A program made the translations under genes and the position numbers. A DNA stretch of 64,000 bases from JAHBTB01 sp964451255. Lineage in GTDB: Bacteria > Armatimonadota > Fimbriimonadia > Fimbriimonadales > Fimbriimonadaceae. Below the pieces are notes generated by a model, which saw only the letters and a program-made list of their open reading frames with translations, was not told the DNA's origin and ran no database searches. This document shows positions 8,298 to 17,130 of the stretch, piece by piece. Position 1 is the stretch's first letter. The number at the start of each line of letters is the position of its first letter. The stretch is from the NCBI GenBank assembly GCA_964451255.1, contig CAYVHL010000010.1:3047-67046 (forward strand), read 5' to 3'.

Positions 8298-9998
8298 GTG
8301 CAGAACGGTGCCGGACTCATCTCCTTGACGATCGCCGTCCCGGCGATCGGAGCGCTCCTGTTGTCGCTTGTCCCCGAGGCATATTCCAAAGCCATCAAGG
8401 GGCTCGCGATCTTCATTGCCGCCGCGACGTTTGTCGTTTCCCTGTCCGTCCTCGGGGTCTTCAAGGGCCAGTCCTACCACCTACAACTGGTGGAAGCCGT
8501 GCCCTGGCTGCCTCAATTGGGGATCACATACAAGGTCGGCATGGACGGAATCAGCATCTGGCTTTTTCTCCTGACAACCTTGTTGGCCCTGCTGTCGATC
8601 ATCTTCAGCGTCTACATCGACAAGCGCGTGAAGGCGTATTTCGTCCTGATGCTGCTCCTCGAGGCGTCGATGCTCGGGGTGTTCGTGTCTCTGGACCTGG
8701 TGCTGTTCTACACCTTCTTCGAATTCACGCTCATTCCGATGGCGATGCTGATCTGGATATGGGGTGGCAGCCAGCGTAACTATGCGGCGGTCAAGTTCTT
8801 CCTCTACACCTTCTTGGCGTCGATTTTCTTGCTACTGGGGATCATCGCCCTGGCCAACCAGTACGCTTTGGTGCACAACGAGTTCACGTTCGACCTGGTC
8901 AAGATCCAGTGCGCAGTCGCGGACGGCAGCCTTTGGAAGCACGCGATGCCGCTTCAGGCGGTGCTGTTCTGGGCGTTCAGCCTGGCCTTCTTAGTCAAGT
9001 GCCCGATGTTCCCGTTCCACACGTGGCTGCCGGACGCCCACACCGAGGCCCCGACGGCGGGATCGATCATCCTGGCCGGTGTCCTGTTGAAGATGGGCAC
9101 CTACGGCTTCTTGCGGTTCATGCCCTTGTTCCCCGAAGCGACCCAGCAGAACATGTGGCTGATGCTCAGCCTGGCGGTGGTCGGGATCATATACGGGGCG
9201 ATCGTGGCCGCCGTCCAGCCGGACGTCAAGCGGTTGGTCGCCTACTCGTCCGTGGCCCACATGGGTTTTGTGATGTACGGCATTTTCAGCCTGACACACA
9301 CGGGGATGGTCGGCGGCGCGTACCAACAGCTCAACCACGGGATCAGCACAGGGGCGCTCTTCCTTTTGGTTGGGCTCCTTTACGAACGCACCCACACCCG
9401 CGAGTTCAAGGCGATGGGCGGCCTCAAGGCTCAGATGCCCGTCTTCGCGGCCCTGTTCCTCATCGTCATGCTGTCCAGCGTCGGCTTGCCCGGACTGAAC
9501 GGATTCGTCGGCGAGTTCTTGGCGATGGCGGGCGGATTCCAGAGGTCGTACTGGGCCAACAACCACGCGCTCTGGCTGATTGCCGGTATCGGCGTCATCC
9601 TTGCCGCTGTGTATCTGCTTTGGTTGTTCCAGAAGTTGTTCTACGGCCCAGTCACCAACCCCATGCTCAAGGGCCTCAAAGACCTGAAAGGCTGGGAGGT
9701 CGCATTGGTGGGTGTCTTTATCATCTTCATCTTCTGGGGCGGGCTCATGCCGGACACGTTCCTCAAACCCTCGGAGGCGGCGATCGACGCCACCAGGCAG
9801 ATGGTGCTGAACGCACCTGGTCTGCGCCCGGTGTGGGGTGACCTGCGGTACGAAGTCGATGACAAGGGGAACCTGATCGAGGTGGAGCCTCGGACGGACG
9901 TCGGATCATACCGAGAGATCCGCCAGGTCATCCCCAACGACTACTATTCTCTCGATAACCCACAAGGGCCGGTGCTCGTGATGGGAGGGAAGCGGTGA
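8298..9998 (+). CDS. nuoM: NADH-quinone oxidoreductase subunit M (complex I)
   Basis: This 566-aa antiporter-like subunit pumps protons in the membrane arm. Typical NuoM segments include FFEFTLIPMAMLIWIWGG (about 138-155), KCPMFPFHTWLPDAHTEAPT (about 234-253) and KRLVAYSSVAHMGFVMYG (about 311-328). The start is a GTG at 8298, three nt after the nuoL stop, with AGGAGG at 8282-8287. About 70 polar residues at the C-terminus, rich in acidic residues, extend beyond the last helix. The 3' end overlaps the next gene by 4 nt. Confidence 0.96.
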   Translation: MQNGAGLISLTIAVPAIGALLLSLVPEAYSKAIKGLAIFIAAATFVVSLSVLGVFKGQSYHLQLVEAVPWLPQLGITYKVGMDGISIWLFLLTTLLALLSIIFSVYIDKRVKAYFVLMLLLEASMLGVFVSLDLVLFYTFFEFTLIPMAMLIWIWGGSQRNYAAVKFFLYTFLASIFLLLGIIALANQYALVHNEFTFDLVKIQCAVADGSLWKHAMPLQAVLFWAFSLAFLVKCPMFPFHTWLPDAHTEAPTAGSIILAGVLLKMGTYGFLRFMPLFPEATQQNMWLMLSLAVVGIIYGAIVAAVQPDVKRLVAYSSVAHMGFVMYGIFSLTHTGMVGGAYQQLNHGISTGALFLLVGLLYERTHTREFKAMGGLKAQMPVFAALFLIVMLSSVGLPGLNGFVGEFLAMAGGFQRSYWANNHALWLIAGIGVILAAVYLLWLFQKLFYGPVTNPMLKGLKDLKGWEVALVGVFIIFIFWGGLMPDTFLKPSEAAIDATRQMVLNAPGLRPVWGDLRYEVDDKGNLIEVEPRTDVGSYREIRQVIPNDYYSLDNPQGPVLVMGGKR

Positions 9999-10564
9999 GC
10001 CTGATGGCCGGGTGTCTTGGTACTGCCCGCACATTGTCCTTTGACGACGGTGCAGACGTGGTGGTGTTCAGGGGGCCAGAGCCAGGCGCCTTCGTACTGG
10101 TGCCATCGCTCTCTTCTCGGATCGAGGACGTCCCCGCATTTTTGAAGGAGGTGCGGGACAACCCAGAAGGTGCGGACGAGTCGGTGATACGTCATGTCGA
10201 GGCTGTGCGGGAGGACATCAAGACCGCCTTTGCCGCTAAGGCTTCCGGGACCGTGTATTGGATCGAGGGGGCATCCCCGTCCGCGTTCACCCCGATGCAA
10301 TACGGCGGCCTCTTCTTGGAACAAGACCGTGAGTTGCTGGACTTCGCCAGGTCGCTCGGTGAGACTGTGGTTTTCATCGCAGACCCACAGGACGCTTACA
10401 TTGACTTCGTCTGCGACCTTCCTGGCGATTTGTTCGGCTGGGACATCGCTAACGGCGTCGAACCGGAGGCCGTTCGGGGATTGAGGTCAGGCCGTCTGCT
10501 GGCCGACCATCCGGACGCCGACGTCCGGTTGACCGGCGACCTGCCAAGGAGGCGGACATTTTGA
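9995..10564 (+). CDS. Unknown protein encoded between nuoM and nuoN
   Basis: This 189-aa soluble-looking protein has no signal peptide, no membrane helix and no motif that I recognise. The GTG start at 9995 overlaps the nuoM stop by 4 nt, and its own TGA overlaps the TTG of nuoN by 4 nt. It is therefore locked into the operon and very probably translated. The composition is acidic and the sequence ends in RRRTF. A second in-frame start, ATG at 10004, is possible. Its position suggests a lineage-specific accessory or assembly protein of complex I, but that rests on context only. Confidence 0.8.
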   Translation: MSLMAGCLGTARTLSFDDGADVVVFRGPEPGAFVLVPSLSSRIEDVPAFLKEVRDNPEGADESVIRHVEAVREDIKTAFAAKASGTVYWIEGASPSAFTPMQYGGLFLEQDRELLDFARSLGETVVFIADPQDAYIDFVCDLPGDLFGWDIANGVEPEAVRGLRSGRLLADHPDADVRLTGDLPRRRTF

Positions 10565-12081
10565 GTTACACCATTCCGTCCATCGAATGGAGCGTCATCC
10601 TCCCGTTCGCCGTCGTCGTGCTCGCGGGGATCATCGCTCTCATCATCGAGACCGTCCGTCCCAAAACCGACAACGCGCTGATCATCGGCGTCTCGCTCGC
10701 CGGGCTGGGTGCCGCCTTTGTCCTTCTGGTCTCCCAACTGGCGATGCCAGCCGCCAGCACGTTCCACGGGATGGCTCTGCGCGACCAGTTCGCCGTGTTG
10801 CTCCAACTCATCATCGTCGCTTCGACGGCGGTCTGCTTCATGTTCAGTGAAGGGTACTTGCGCGAAAAGAAGATCGCCTTTGGCGAGTTCTATGCCCTCG
10901 CATTATGGGCGGCGTCCGGCGCCATGGTCATGGTGGGCACAGACAGCCTGCTCATGATCTTTATCGGATTGGAGGTCCTCAGCATCGGCCTCTACTGCCT
11001 GGCGGGCATGAGCAGGCAAGAGTCACGGTCGGAAGAGTCGGCGATCAAATATTTCCTGCTCGGCGCATTCGCATCCGCGTTCTTGCTCTACGGCATAGCC
11101 ATGCTGTTCGGCGCGACAGGCTCGATGTCCCTACCCGACATCCATGCCGCGATGTCGGGCAACGTCAGCACCGATTGGAAGCCGATGGGTGTGCTGGGCG
11201 TCACCTTGGTCATCGTCGGGCTTGGCTTCAAGGCCTCGCTGGTGCCGTTCCACCAATGGACGCCCGATGTCTATCAGGGTGCGCCGACAAACGTGACCGC
11301 CTTCATGGCGGCGGTCAGCAAGACGGCCGCGTTCGGGGCATTGGCCCGGGTGCTGATGGCCACGACGCCGCTCTCCCACTATTGGTTTGAGGCTCTCTAT
11401 TGGATCGCGATCGCGACGATGTTCATCGGAAACTTGGTCGCCCTGGTCCAACGCGACGTCAAACGTGCTCTCGGTTATTCGGCGGTCGCCCACGCGGGCT
11501 ACCTGTTGGTCGCGCTCCTCGCGTACGTGAAGGCGCCGGACAAGGTGAGCCTGGGGACGACCGTCTTCTACCTGATCGGATATGCCGCGATGACAGTCGG
11601 GGCCTTTGCTGTGATCAGCCTCGCCGCCAAGGGCGGTAAGGACGGCTCCAGGTACCAAGACATCCACGGGCTCTATAAGCGCGCGCCCGCGGCGACGGTG
11701 CTGCTCGTCCTCTTCTTGGCCTCCCTCATCGGCATACCGCCCACCGTCGGGTTCTTTGGGAAAGCGCTGATCTTCACCGACGCGCTCCGTGCCGGCCTCG
11801 TGCCGTTGGCCATCGTTCTGGCCGTGAACTCCGCGATCAGCGCCTATTACTACTTGCAGATCATGACGGCTGCTTTTGTCACTGAGGAAGGGGCGGCGCG
11901 ACCCGTGTCCCGCCGACCCGGTACCGGACTCACGCTAGCGGCATGTGTCTGCGGAGCAGGAGTGTTGTTCGCCTCGTTCCTTGGAGGCTATTTGGAGGAC
12001 AGTCTGCGGACGGACAAGATGACAAAACCAATCGAGGCGCCGCCGGTCGTGGTCCGGCAGATCGAGGTGGCAGACCGATGA
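10561..12081 (+). CDS. nuoN: NADH-quinone oxidoreductase subunit N (complex I)
   Basis: NuoN is the third antiporter-like subunit, nearest the peripheral arm. The 506-aa product is a multi-helix membrane protein with GLEVLSIGLYCLAGMSR (about 140-156), KASLVPFHQWTPDVYQGAPT (about 224-243) and KRALGYSAVAHAGYLLVAL (about 302-320). The TTG start at 10561 has AAGGAGG at 10546-10552, eight nt upstream. Its TGA overlaps the ATG of the next gene by 4 nt. Confidence 0.96.
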   Translation: MSYTIPSIEWSVILPFAVVVLAGIIALIIETVRPKTDNALIIGVSLAGLGAAFVLLVSQLAMPAASTFHGMALRDQFAVLLQLIIVASTAVCFMFSEGYLREKKIAFGEFYALALWAASGAMVMVGTDSLLMIFIGLEVLSIGLYCLAGMSRQESRSEESAIKYFLLGAFASAFLLYGIAMLFGATGSMSLPDIHAAMSGNVSTDWKPMGVLGVTLVIVGLGFKASLVPFHQWTPDVYQGAPTNVTAFMAAVSKTAAFGALARVLMATTPLSHYWFEALYWIAIATMFIGNLVALVQRDVKRALGYSAVAHAGYLLVALLAYVKAPDKVSLGTTVFYLIGYAAMTVGAFAVISLAAKGGKDGSRYQDIHGLYKRAPAATVLLVLFLASLIGIPPTVGFFGKALIFTDALRAGLVPLAIVLAVNSAISAYYYLQIMTAAFVTEEGAARPVSRRPGTGLTLAACVCGAGVLFASFLGGYLEDSLRTDKMTKPIEAPPVVVRQIEVADR

Positions 12082-12941
12082 AGCTCGGCGTCAGCATGTA
12101 CAGCTACGTGACCGAAGTTCAAGCTGGCCGCATGGACATCGTCTCCTTCATCCACGAAGCGAAAAGGATCGGTGCTGACGGCGTTGAACTCCTTGACTTC
12201 TTCTACAAAGACGTCGAGACAGACCGGACGGCGGCGGTATCCGCCTTGGCCCGGACAGGCCTCCCGGTAGGGGTCTTCAGCGTCGGCCAGAACTTCGCCA
12301 AGGTGGCCGCCGAAGACAGAAAGGTCGCCCTGGACAAGATCCTCTTCGGCGTCGACGAGGCCAAGACGTTCGGAGCCAGGGTCGTCCGCGTCTTTGCCGG
12401 CGACGTGCCCGCCGACGGTTCGTTGGGCTTCGACCAAGCTCGCGGCTGGATCATCGACGGCCTGGCGGAGGCCGCCGACTATGCTCACGGCCAGGGGGTT
12501 CTCCTCGCACTGGAAAACCACGGCAAGCTCGCCGGTCGGGGCGACCAAGTGGCCGGGATCATCGCCGACGTTCGGGCCAAGTGCGGGCATGACACCCTCG
12601 GCGCGAACCCCGACACCGGCAATTTCCTGCTGGTGGGCCAGCACAGCCACGACGCCATCCGCCAGGTCGCGGACAAGGCGTACATGGTGCACTTCAAAGA
12701 CTTCCGGCAGGGAGATGGCGAAGGCCGGGTCTATCACTCGCTGGACGGGACGCCCTTTGTCGGCACTGTGATCGGTGAGGGGGACGTGGATCTGGACGCC
12801 TGCGTCCAAGCCTTGAAGTCGGCTGGCTTCGAAGGATGGGTCAACTTGGAGTACGAAGGCGACCTGCCCGACTGCAAAGGGGCGGTCGAGAAGTCGTTGC
12901 AGAACGCCCGCAGATACATGGCATCGATCGGTATCTCCTGA
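12078..12941 (+). CDS. Sugar phosphate isomerase/epimerase-like TIM-barrel protein
   Basis: The 287-aa product belongs to the xylose isomerase-like TIM barrel/AP endonuclease 2 superfamily. Recognisable segments are the N-terminal MKLGVSMYSY strand, GADGVELLDFF (about 34-44), LALENHGKLAGRG (about 142-154), a D-x-GN motif (PDTGNFLL), VHFKDF (about 203-208), and a C-terminal WVNLEYEGD strand. The Glu, Asp, His and Glu residues fit the usual metal site. The ATG at 12078 overlaps the nuoN stop by 4 nt, so it is in the nuo transcript although no link to respiration is evident. The exact substrate (hydroxypyruvate, a hexulose or an inositol derivative) cannot be told. Confidence 0.85.
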   Translation: MKLGVSMYSYVTEVQAGRMDIVSFIHEAKRIGADGVELLDFFYKDVETDRTAAVSALARTGLPVGVFSVGQNFAKVAAEDRKVALDKILFGVDEAKTFGARVVRVFAGDVPADGSLGFDQARGWIIDGLAEAADYAHGQGVLLALENHGKLAGRGDQVAGIIADVRAKCGHDTLGANPDTGNFLLVGQHSHDAIRQVADKAYMVHFKDFRQGDGEGRVYHSLDGTPFVGTVIGEGDVDLDACVQALKSAGFEGWVNLEYEGDLPDCKGAVEKSLQNARRYMASIGIS

Positions 12942-12950
12942 GGCAGGAGA
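12934..12950. terminator. Hairpin at convergent gene ends
   Basis: A perfect 7-bp stem, TCTCCTG with CAGGAGA and a 3-nt loop, spans the stop codon of the TIM-barrel gene. It lies just before the end of the convergent peptidase gene. There is no T tract, so intrinsic termination is uncertain. Confidence 0.4.
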
Positions 12951-12956
12951 GCCGAC

Positions 12957-13505
12957 TCACGACGTCATCGGTGGGCCCGGCAGCGCTTCCAAACGGGCGA
13001 GCAATTCCCCGAACGCAGCTGATTGCCGCTCTCGATCCAGCCGCCGCCAGTCGGGCACGTGGACGAAGCCGAAACACCGGTCCTGGAACCGGGATGCTGC
13101 CCGATAGAAGATCCAATTGCATAGATATGCACCGGCATCGTCGGTACGGGTGAACACGGCCTCCGCTCCTGGCCACCATGCCTCCGACGAAAGCCTAGTC
13201 TTGACCAGAGGCGGGCCGAGCGGGTCGATGAGACCCGGGCCCGCGATGTGCCCGTCCACGTCCGGATGAGCCCCGACCGTGTTCCTCGCGGTCTGCTCCA
13301 GACGCATCTTCCTTGCCCGTCCGTGGACGCCGACCATGACCAAGATGTCAAACGTGGAGGCGTCGAGCCCGGCGACGTGCCTGTCCACCTCCGCATAGCT
13401 GACCGGGAGCACGACGTGCGGTCTACCGCACTGCTCCACCAACCACGCCGACGGGTTGGAGTCAAACCGGCCGAAGGGGCCGAAGCCGGTGGTCAGGACG
13501 CGCAT
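12957..13505 (-). CDS. pcp: Pyroglutamyl (pyrrolidone-carboxylate) peptidase, family C15
   Basis: The 182-aa protein should remove N-terminal pyroglutamate from peptides in the cytoplasm. It starts MRVLTTGFGPFGRFDSNPSA, the typical family opening. The catalytic residues can be placed at E70 (in RLEQTARN), C129 (in DAGAYLCNW) and H149 (in GFVHVP). It is shorter than the usual about 210 aa, mainly in the middle. The ATG at 13505 lies inside the end of the upstream DprE1-like gene (13-bp overlap), so it is the last gene of the queF-ubiA-dprE2-dprE1 operon. No functional connection to that pathway is evident. Confidence 0.85.
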   Translation of the reverse strand: MRVLTTGFGPFGRFDSNPSAWLVEQCGRPHVVLPVSYAEVDRHVAGLDASTFDILVMVGVHGRARKMRLEQTARNTVGAHPDVDGHIAGPGLIDPLGPPLVKTRLSSEAWWPGAEAVFTRTDDAGAYLCNWIFYRAASRFQDRCFGFVHVPDWRRLDRERQSAAFGELLARLEALPGPPMTS

Positions 13506-14908
13506 CGGAGGTCGAGCCTCAGGCGTCTGGCCAGGTCGCTGCTGAGTAAGCCGTCGGGGTCCCAGCGGGCCTTGGCGTCCCAATACCTGGCCATGCCCGC
13601 CGAACCCAGGCTGGTCGCGAAGTCGGTCGGTCGCAACAGGCTGTCCTTGGCCAGATAGAACCGTCCGCCAGAATCGAGGACGAGGTCGCTCATAGCCTCG
13701 GCGAGCGAACGGAGGCCGTCCCGGCTCGAATCGGTGACCTTGAAGTCCTGGGCAAGCGAGAATCCGTCCACCCCGTGGCTGAACATGAATGGGTCGGACC
13801 GGTGCCGCTTGAGGACGCTCAAGAAGTTCTCCAGACCGCGCTCGCGTTGCAGTTCCATCTGGCGGGCAAAGACCCGGGGGGCCGACTCGCGAGGGACAAA
13901 TGACTGGTACTGCACCAGGCCGCCGCGACCGTAGGCGCGTTGCCAGCCGGGGACGTAGTCGAGCAAGAAGGAGAAGCCGACCAAGCTCTGGCCTTGGGCT
14001 CTGCCGTCTTCCAACAGCGCAGCCGCCCGGTGCTTGGCCGCGTTCACCGCCTTCATCCCGGGCCGGTTGTTCAACATCCTTAGGAAGCGCCACACCATAG
14101 ACTTGGGCACCAGCCCCATCACGGTGTCGGGCAAGTCCTGGGCTTCCTGTCGCAGGGAGGCGATGTCGGGGGCCGACGGGTGCCGGTAGAAACCCGCATG
14201 GAAGAGGCCCCTTCCCGCCTGGCGTCCGGAGGCGAACGCGTCTACCCAACTCACCATATAGTCAGCAGTGGCTTCGTACTGGGCGAATGCGGCGAACTGG
14301 GCGTCCCAGTCGCCACAACTGACCGCGTGGACGTCCAGGTAGCCGCTGTCGACTCTTTTCATCTGCAGCCTCGCCCCGACGACGGCGGCAAGGAGCCCGG
14401 CCCCGCTCACGACCTCTTCGAACCCCTCGTCTTCCCGGGCCAGCGTCACAAAGGATCCGTCCGTCCGTAGGACGTCGATGGACAGGGTGTTCTCTCCGAA
14501 CGTCCCCGCCCGAAAGGCGTTCTTGCCGTGGATGTTCATGGCAAGCGCGCCCGCCACGGTGGGGAACATGGTGCCGCTGACGACACTCGGCCACCAGCCG
14601 TCCTCGAGCGCGTGCCGCCATAGGGTCTCGACCGTCGCCCCGGGGCCGACTTCGATGACCCCGGTCTCGGGGTCGAACGACCGGACGGCGTCCATGCGAG
14701 AAAGATCCAGCACCACGGCCTCGGCCCCGGTGGCGGCGTCGCCATAGCTGCGCCCCGCGCCCCGGAGGACGACCTGCCGTCCTTCCTGGCGCGCGGTGTC
14801 CAAGACCTCGGCCGCCGCCTCGACCGACCCGGGCCGGTACAGATAGCCGTCGGAGGAGGTGCTTCCTCCGAAGCCGGAGAAGCGGGCGGCGCGGGCGGTC
14901 TCGATCAT
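13493..14908 (-). CDS. dprE1: FAD-dependent decaprenylphosphoryl-beta-D-ribose 2-oxidase-like protein (DprE1 family)
   Basis: In actinobacteria DprE1 oxidises the 2' position of decaprenyl-phospho-ribose, and DprE2 then reduces it to the arabinose epimer. The 471-aa product has the FAD-binding segment LRGAGRSYGD (48-57), then a second one at about 112-140 containing IHGKN and AGTFGEN as in DprE1. The C-terminal substrate domain contains GVDGFSLAQDF. By recalled alignment, the residue equal to mycobacterial Cys387, the benzothiazinone target, is Ala here. The start at 14908 overlaps the dprE2-like stop by 4 nt. The general family also includes sugar-lactone oxidases, but the DprE2 and UbiA neighbours favour DprE1. 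Confidence 0.85.
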   Translation of the reverse strand: MIETARAARFSGFGGSTSSDGYLYRPGSVEAAAEVLDTARQEGRQVVLRGAGRSYGDAATGAEAVVLDLSRMDAVRSFDPETGVIEVGPGATVETLWRHALEDGWWPSVVSGTMFPTVAGALAMNIHGKNAFRAGTFGENTLSIDVLRTDGSFVTLAREDEGFEEVVSGAGLLAAVVGARLQMKRVDSGYLDVHAVSCGDWDAQFAAFAQYEATADYMVSWVDAFASGRQAGRGLFHAGFYRHPSAPDIASLRQEAQDLPDTVMGLVPKSMVWRFLRMLNNRPGMKAVNAAKHRAAALLEDGRAQGQSLVGFSFLLDYVPGWQRAYGRGGLVQYQSFVPRESAPRVFARQMELQRERGLENFLSVLKRHRSDPFMFSHGVDGFSLAQDFKVTDSSRDGLRSLAEAMSDLVLDSGGRFYLAKDSLLRPTDFATSLGSAGMARYWDAKARWDPDGLLSSDLARRLRLDLRCAS

Positions 14909-15633
14909 ATCTTGAGGCGTCGAAACAGCCACGAAGGCACGTGGCGGATGAGGAAGAAGACCACCGCATGGGAGGTCTTGAGATAGTGCTCGCCGGTGCG
15001 CCCACAGACGGCCAACGTCCGCCGAGCCGCCTCTTCCACCGGCATCAGGCCCCTCTGCGGCAGGTGGGAGGTCATTTCGGTGGCGGTCGGCCCGGGCTTG
15101 ACGGTGACGACGGTGACGCCCAGCTTGGCCAAGCGGTTGCGGAGGGCCTCCAGGTAGGTCGCGAGGGCGGCCTTGGTGGTGTTGTAGACGGGCTGGCCGC
15201 ACCGGCCCCGGTCGCCCGCCACGCTGCCAATGCCGACGATGGTGCCGTGGCCGACCCCCTCGAACCTGGTGGCGGCCTCGTTCAGCCAGGCGATCGCGCC
15301 CGAAAGGTTCACCGCGACCATGTCGAGATCCTTGGTGGTGTCGTATTCGTGCATGCCGACCGCAGGCATGACGCCGCTCGCGTAGACGACCAGGTCCAGT
15401 CCGCCGAGCCGGTGGCAGAGGTCTTGGAACAGGGCCGGGACCTCCGTCGTGTCACGGACGTCGTGCCGGGCGACGACGGCCCGGTCGGGGTGCGCCGCCG
15501 CGAGTTCGTCGAGACGCTCCAAGCGACGGGCCACCAGAGCGACCCGGCAACCGGAGTCCATCAGTTGGCGGGCGACCTCGCGACCCAGGCCGCTAGACGC
15601 TCCGACGACGATCGCCTGGCGGAACGTCGTCAT
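14905..15633 (-). CDS. dprE2: Short-chain dehydrogenase, DprE2-like decaprenylphosphoryl-2-keto-ribose reductase
   Basis: This 242-aa SDR has the NAD(P)-binding motif GASSGLG at 11-17 and catalytic residues S137, Y150 and K154 (motif YNTTK). Its C-terminal LKTSHAVVFFLIRHVPSWLF is hydrophobic, as in DprE2-type enzymes that act on a polyprenyl lipid. The ATG at 15633 overlaps the UbiA-family stop and its own TGA overlaps the dprE1 ATG, each by 4 nt, so the three genes form one translationally coupled unit. Many SDRs look alike, so the specific function rests on these neighbours. Confidence 0.82.
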   Translation of the reverse strand: MTTFRQAIVVGASSGLGREVARQLMDSGCRVALVARRLERLDELAAAHPDRAVVARHDVRDTTEVPALFQDLCHRLGGLDLVVYASGVMPAVGMHEYDTTKDLDMVAVNLSGAIAWLNEAATRFEGVGHGTIVGIGSVAGDRGRCGQPVYNTTKAALATYLEALRNRLAKLGVTVVTVKPGPTATEMTSHLPQRGLMPVEEAARRTLAVCGRTGEHYLKTSHAVVFFLIRHVPSWLFRRLKI

Positions 15634-16517
15634 CCGCCCACCACGATCGGCACGGAGAAGCCTTTGAGGGCGAACGCCGCCGCCACCAGGAAGGCGATGA
15701 CGCTGAAGACGATGTGCGGGTCGTCCAGCAGGATGTCGGCGGGCTCGCCGCCCTCGTTGCGGCTCAGGACGAGCAAGAGGTAGCGCGTGATGCCGTAGAT
15801 CACGAACGGGGCGGTCAAGAGGATGCCGGGGAACTTGTGTGCTGTGTCGCTGTCCACCGAATAGATGCAGTAGCTCATGGCCGCCATGCCGGAGAAGATC
15901 GCCACAAAGATGTCGAGCGTGCCCTTTGTGTAGTGGACGAGGCTCGCCCGCGACTGGTCGCACACCTCCCCTTGCAAGAGAAACTCATGGCGTCGTTTGC
16001 CGAAGCCGAGCATGAGGGCGAGCGTTGCGGTGCAGAACATCAGCCAGCCAGAGATCGGCACGTGGATCGCCTGGGCGCCGATTCCGGCCCGGAGCACGAA
16101 CCCCGTGGCGATCCAAAAGACGTCGGCGACCGGCACAGCCTTGATCCAGACGTTGTAGACCACCTGCATCAGCAGGTAGGCGCACAGGACGACCCCGACC
16201 CACCAGTCGGTGACGAAACCGAGGGCCAGGCCGACGCCTAGGAGCACGACGGCGAAGGCGACGGCGGTCGTCGGCGACACCGCCCCAGTCGCCAAGGGCC
16301 GGTTGTTCTTGGTCGGGTGGTTGCGGTCCCGCTCCCGGTCGGCCAGGTCGTTGAACACGTAGCTGGCCGAGCTCACCAGGCACATGGCGAAGAAGGTCGT
16401 CAGGGCCGCGCGCCAAGCGGTCGGGTCCAGGATGCGACCGCTGAAGAGAAACGCCGCGAAGACCAGCACGTTTTTCGACCACTGTTTGATGCGGGCGAGG
16501 CGGAGGAGCGGGTGCAT
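15630..16517 (-). CDS. UbiA-family prenyltransferase, decaprenyl-phosphate phosphoribosyltransferase-like
   Basis: The 295-aa integral membrane protein begins MHPLLRLARIKQWSKN and carries the UbiA Mg-binding motif N56-D57-x2-D60-x3-D64 followed by HPTKNNRPLATG. The wording of this motif matches the phosphoribosyl-diphosphate:decaprenyl-phosphate transferases (Rv3806c type) more than quinone or heme prenyltransferases. It would make decaprenyl-phospho-ribose phosphate, the precursor for DprE1/DprE2. About eight helices are visible. An in-frame ATG at 16601 would add 28 residues and overlap queF. I prefer 16517 because the conserved RxKQWxKN element then sits near the N-terminus. Confidence 0.85.
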   Translation of the reverse strand: MHPLLRLARIKQWSKNVLVFAAFLFSGRILDPTAWRAALTTFFAMCLVSSASYVFNDLADRERDRNHPTKNNRPLATGAVSPTTAVAFAVVLLGVGLALGFVTDWWVGVVLCAYLLMQVVYNVWIKAVPVADVFWIATGFVLRAGIGAQAIHVPISGWLMFCTATLALMLGFGKRRHEFLLQGEVCDQSRASLVHYTKGTLDIFVAIFSGMAAMSYCIYSVDSDTAHKFPGILLTAPFVIYGITRYLLLVLSRNEGGEPADILLDDPHIVFSVIAFLVAAAFALKGFSVPIVVGG

Positions 16518-16576
16518 GCGGTGAACCTGTTGACTCAATGCAACGGCGCCCGGCGCCGCCGGGTTTCTGAGGCGTC

Positions 16577-16927
16577 TCAGGGCCTGGGGCCAGTTTCGCA
16601 CACTATGACGCTGCTGATGCCACCCCGGACGTTGAACCGCCCGGTGACGCGCATCCAGCGCGGCTTTGTGGCGTGGGCCAGTTCGTCCAGTAGCCGGTTG
16701 GTCACGGCCTCGTAGTAGATGCCCTCGTTACGGAAACTGTAGTAGTAGAGCTTGAGGGACTTGAGCTCGACACAGAGCCCGTCCGGGATGTATTCCAGTT
16801 CGACCGTGGCGAAGTCCGGCTGCCCGGTCTTGGGGCAAACGCTGGTGAACTCGGGGCACACGTGGGTGATCAGGTAGCCCCGGTCGGGGTTCGGGTTGGG
16901 GAAGGTCTCAAGAATCTCCGCGCCCAT
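16577..16927 (-). CDS. queF: NADPH-dependent 7-cyano-7-deazaguanine (preQ0) reductase
   Basis: QueF reduces the nitrile of preQ0 to the amine preQ1 in queuosine tRNA modification. The 116-aa protein has the short, single-domain form, with the nucleophile C31 in EFTSVCPKTGQPDFA, D38, and the substrate-binding segment SFRNEGIYYEA with E73. It is the first gene of the minus-strand operon and starts at an ATG at 16927. A TACCCT hexamer ends 9 nt before the start, so the leader may be only a few nt long. No other queuosine gene is in the window. Confidence 0.95.
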   Translation of the reverse strand: MGAEILETFPNPNPDRGYLITHVCPEFTSVCPKTGQPDFATVELEYIPDGLCVELKSLKLYYYSFRNEGIYYEAVTNRLLDELAHATKPRWMRVTGRFNVRGGISSVIVCETGPRP

Positions 16928-17130
16928 AGGGTCGGGAGGGTACCGGCTTTGGCGGACCGGCCTATGGCGCCCGCGTCCACGCGGGGTGCCACATATAGGT
17001 TATCGCCGTCTCCCCAAGGATTCCTCGGCGGGTGCTCGACGGCTCCTCGGAACAAGGCCGGTCCCCTATCCCATGCTGCCCGTGCGGACAGGGCCGACCT
17101 GAAAGACCGGGGGAGCGACCGGGCCCCGGG

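Noticed and set aside
13506..14249. N-terminal extension of the pyroglutamyl peptidase to 430 aa
   Set aside because: The extension is antisense-type noise in another frame of the DprE1-like gene. The real peptidase N-terminus is at 13505.
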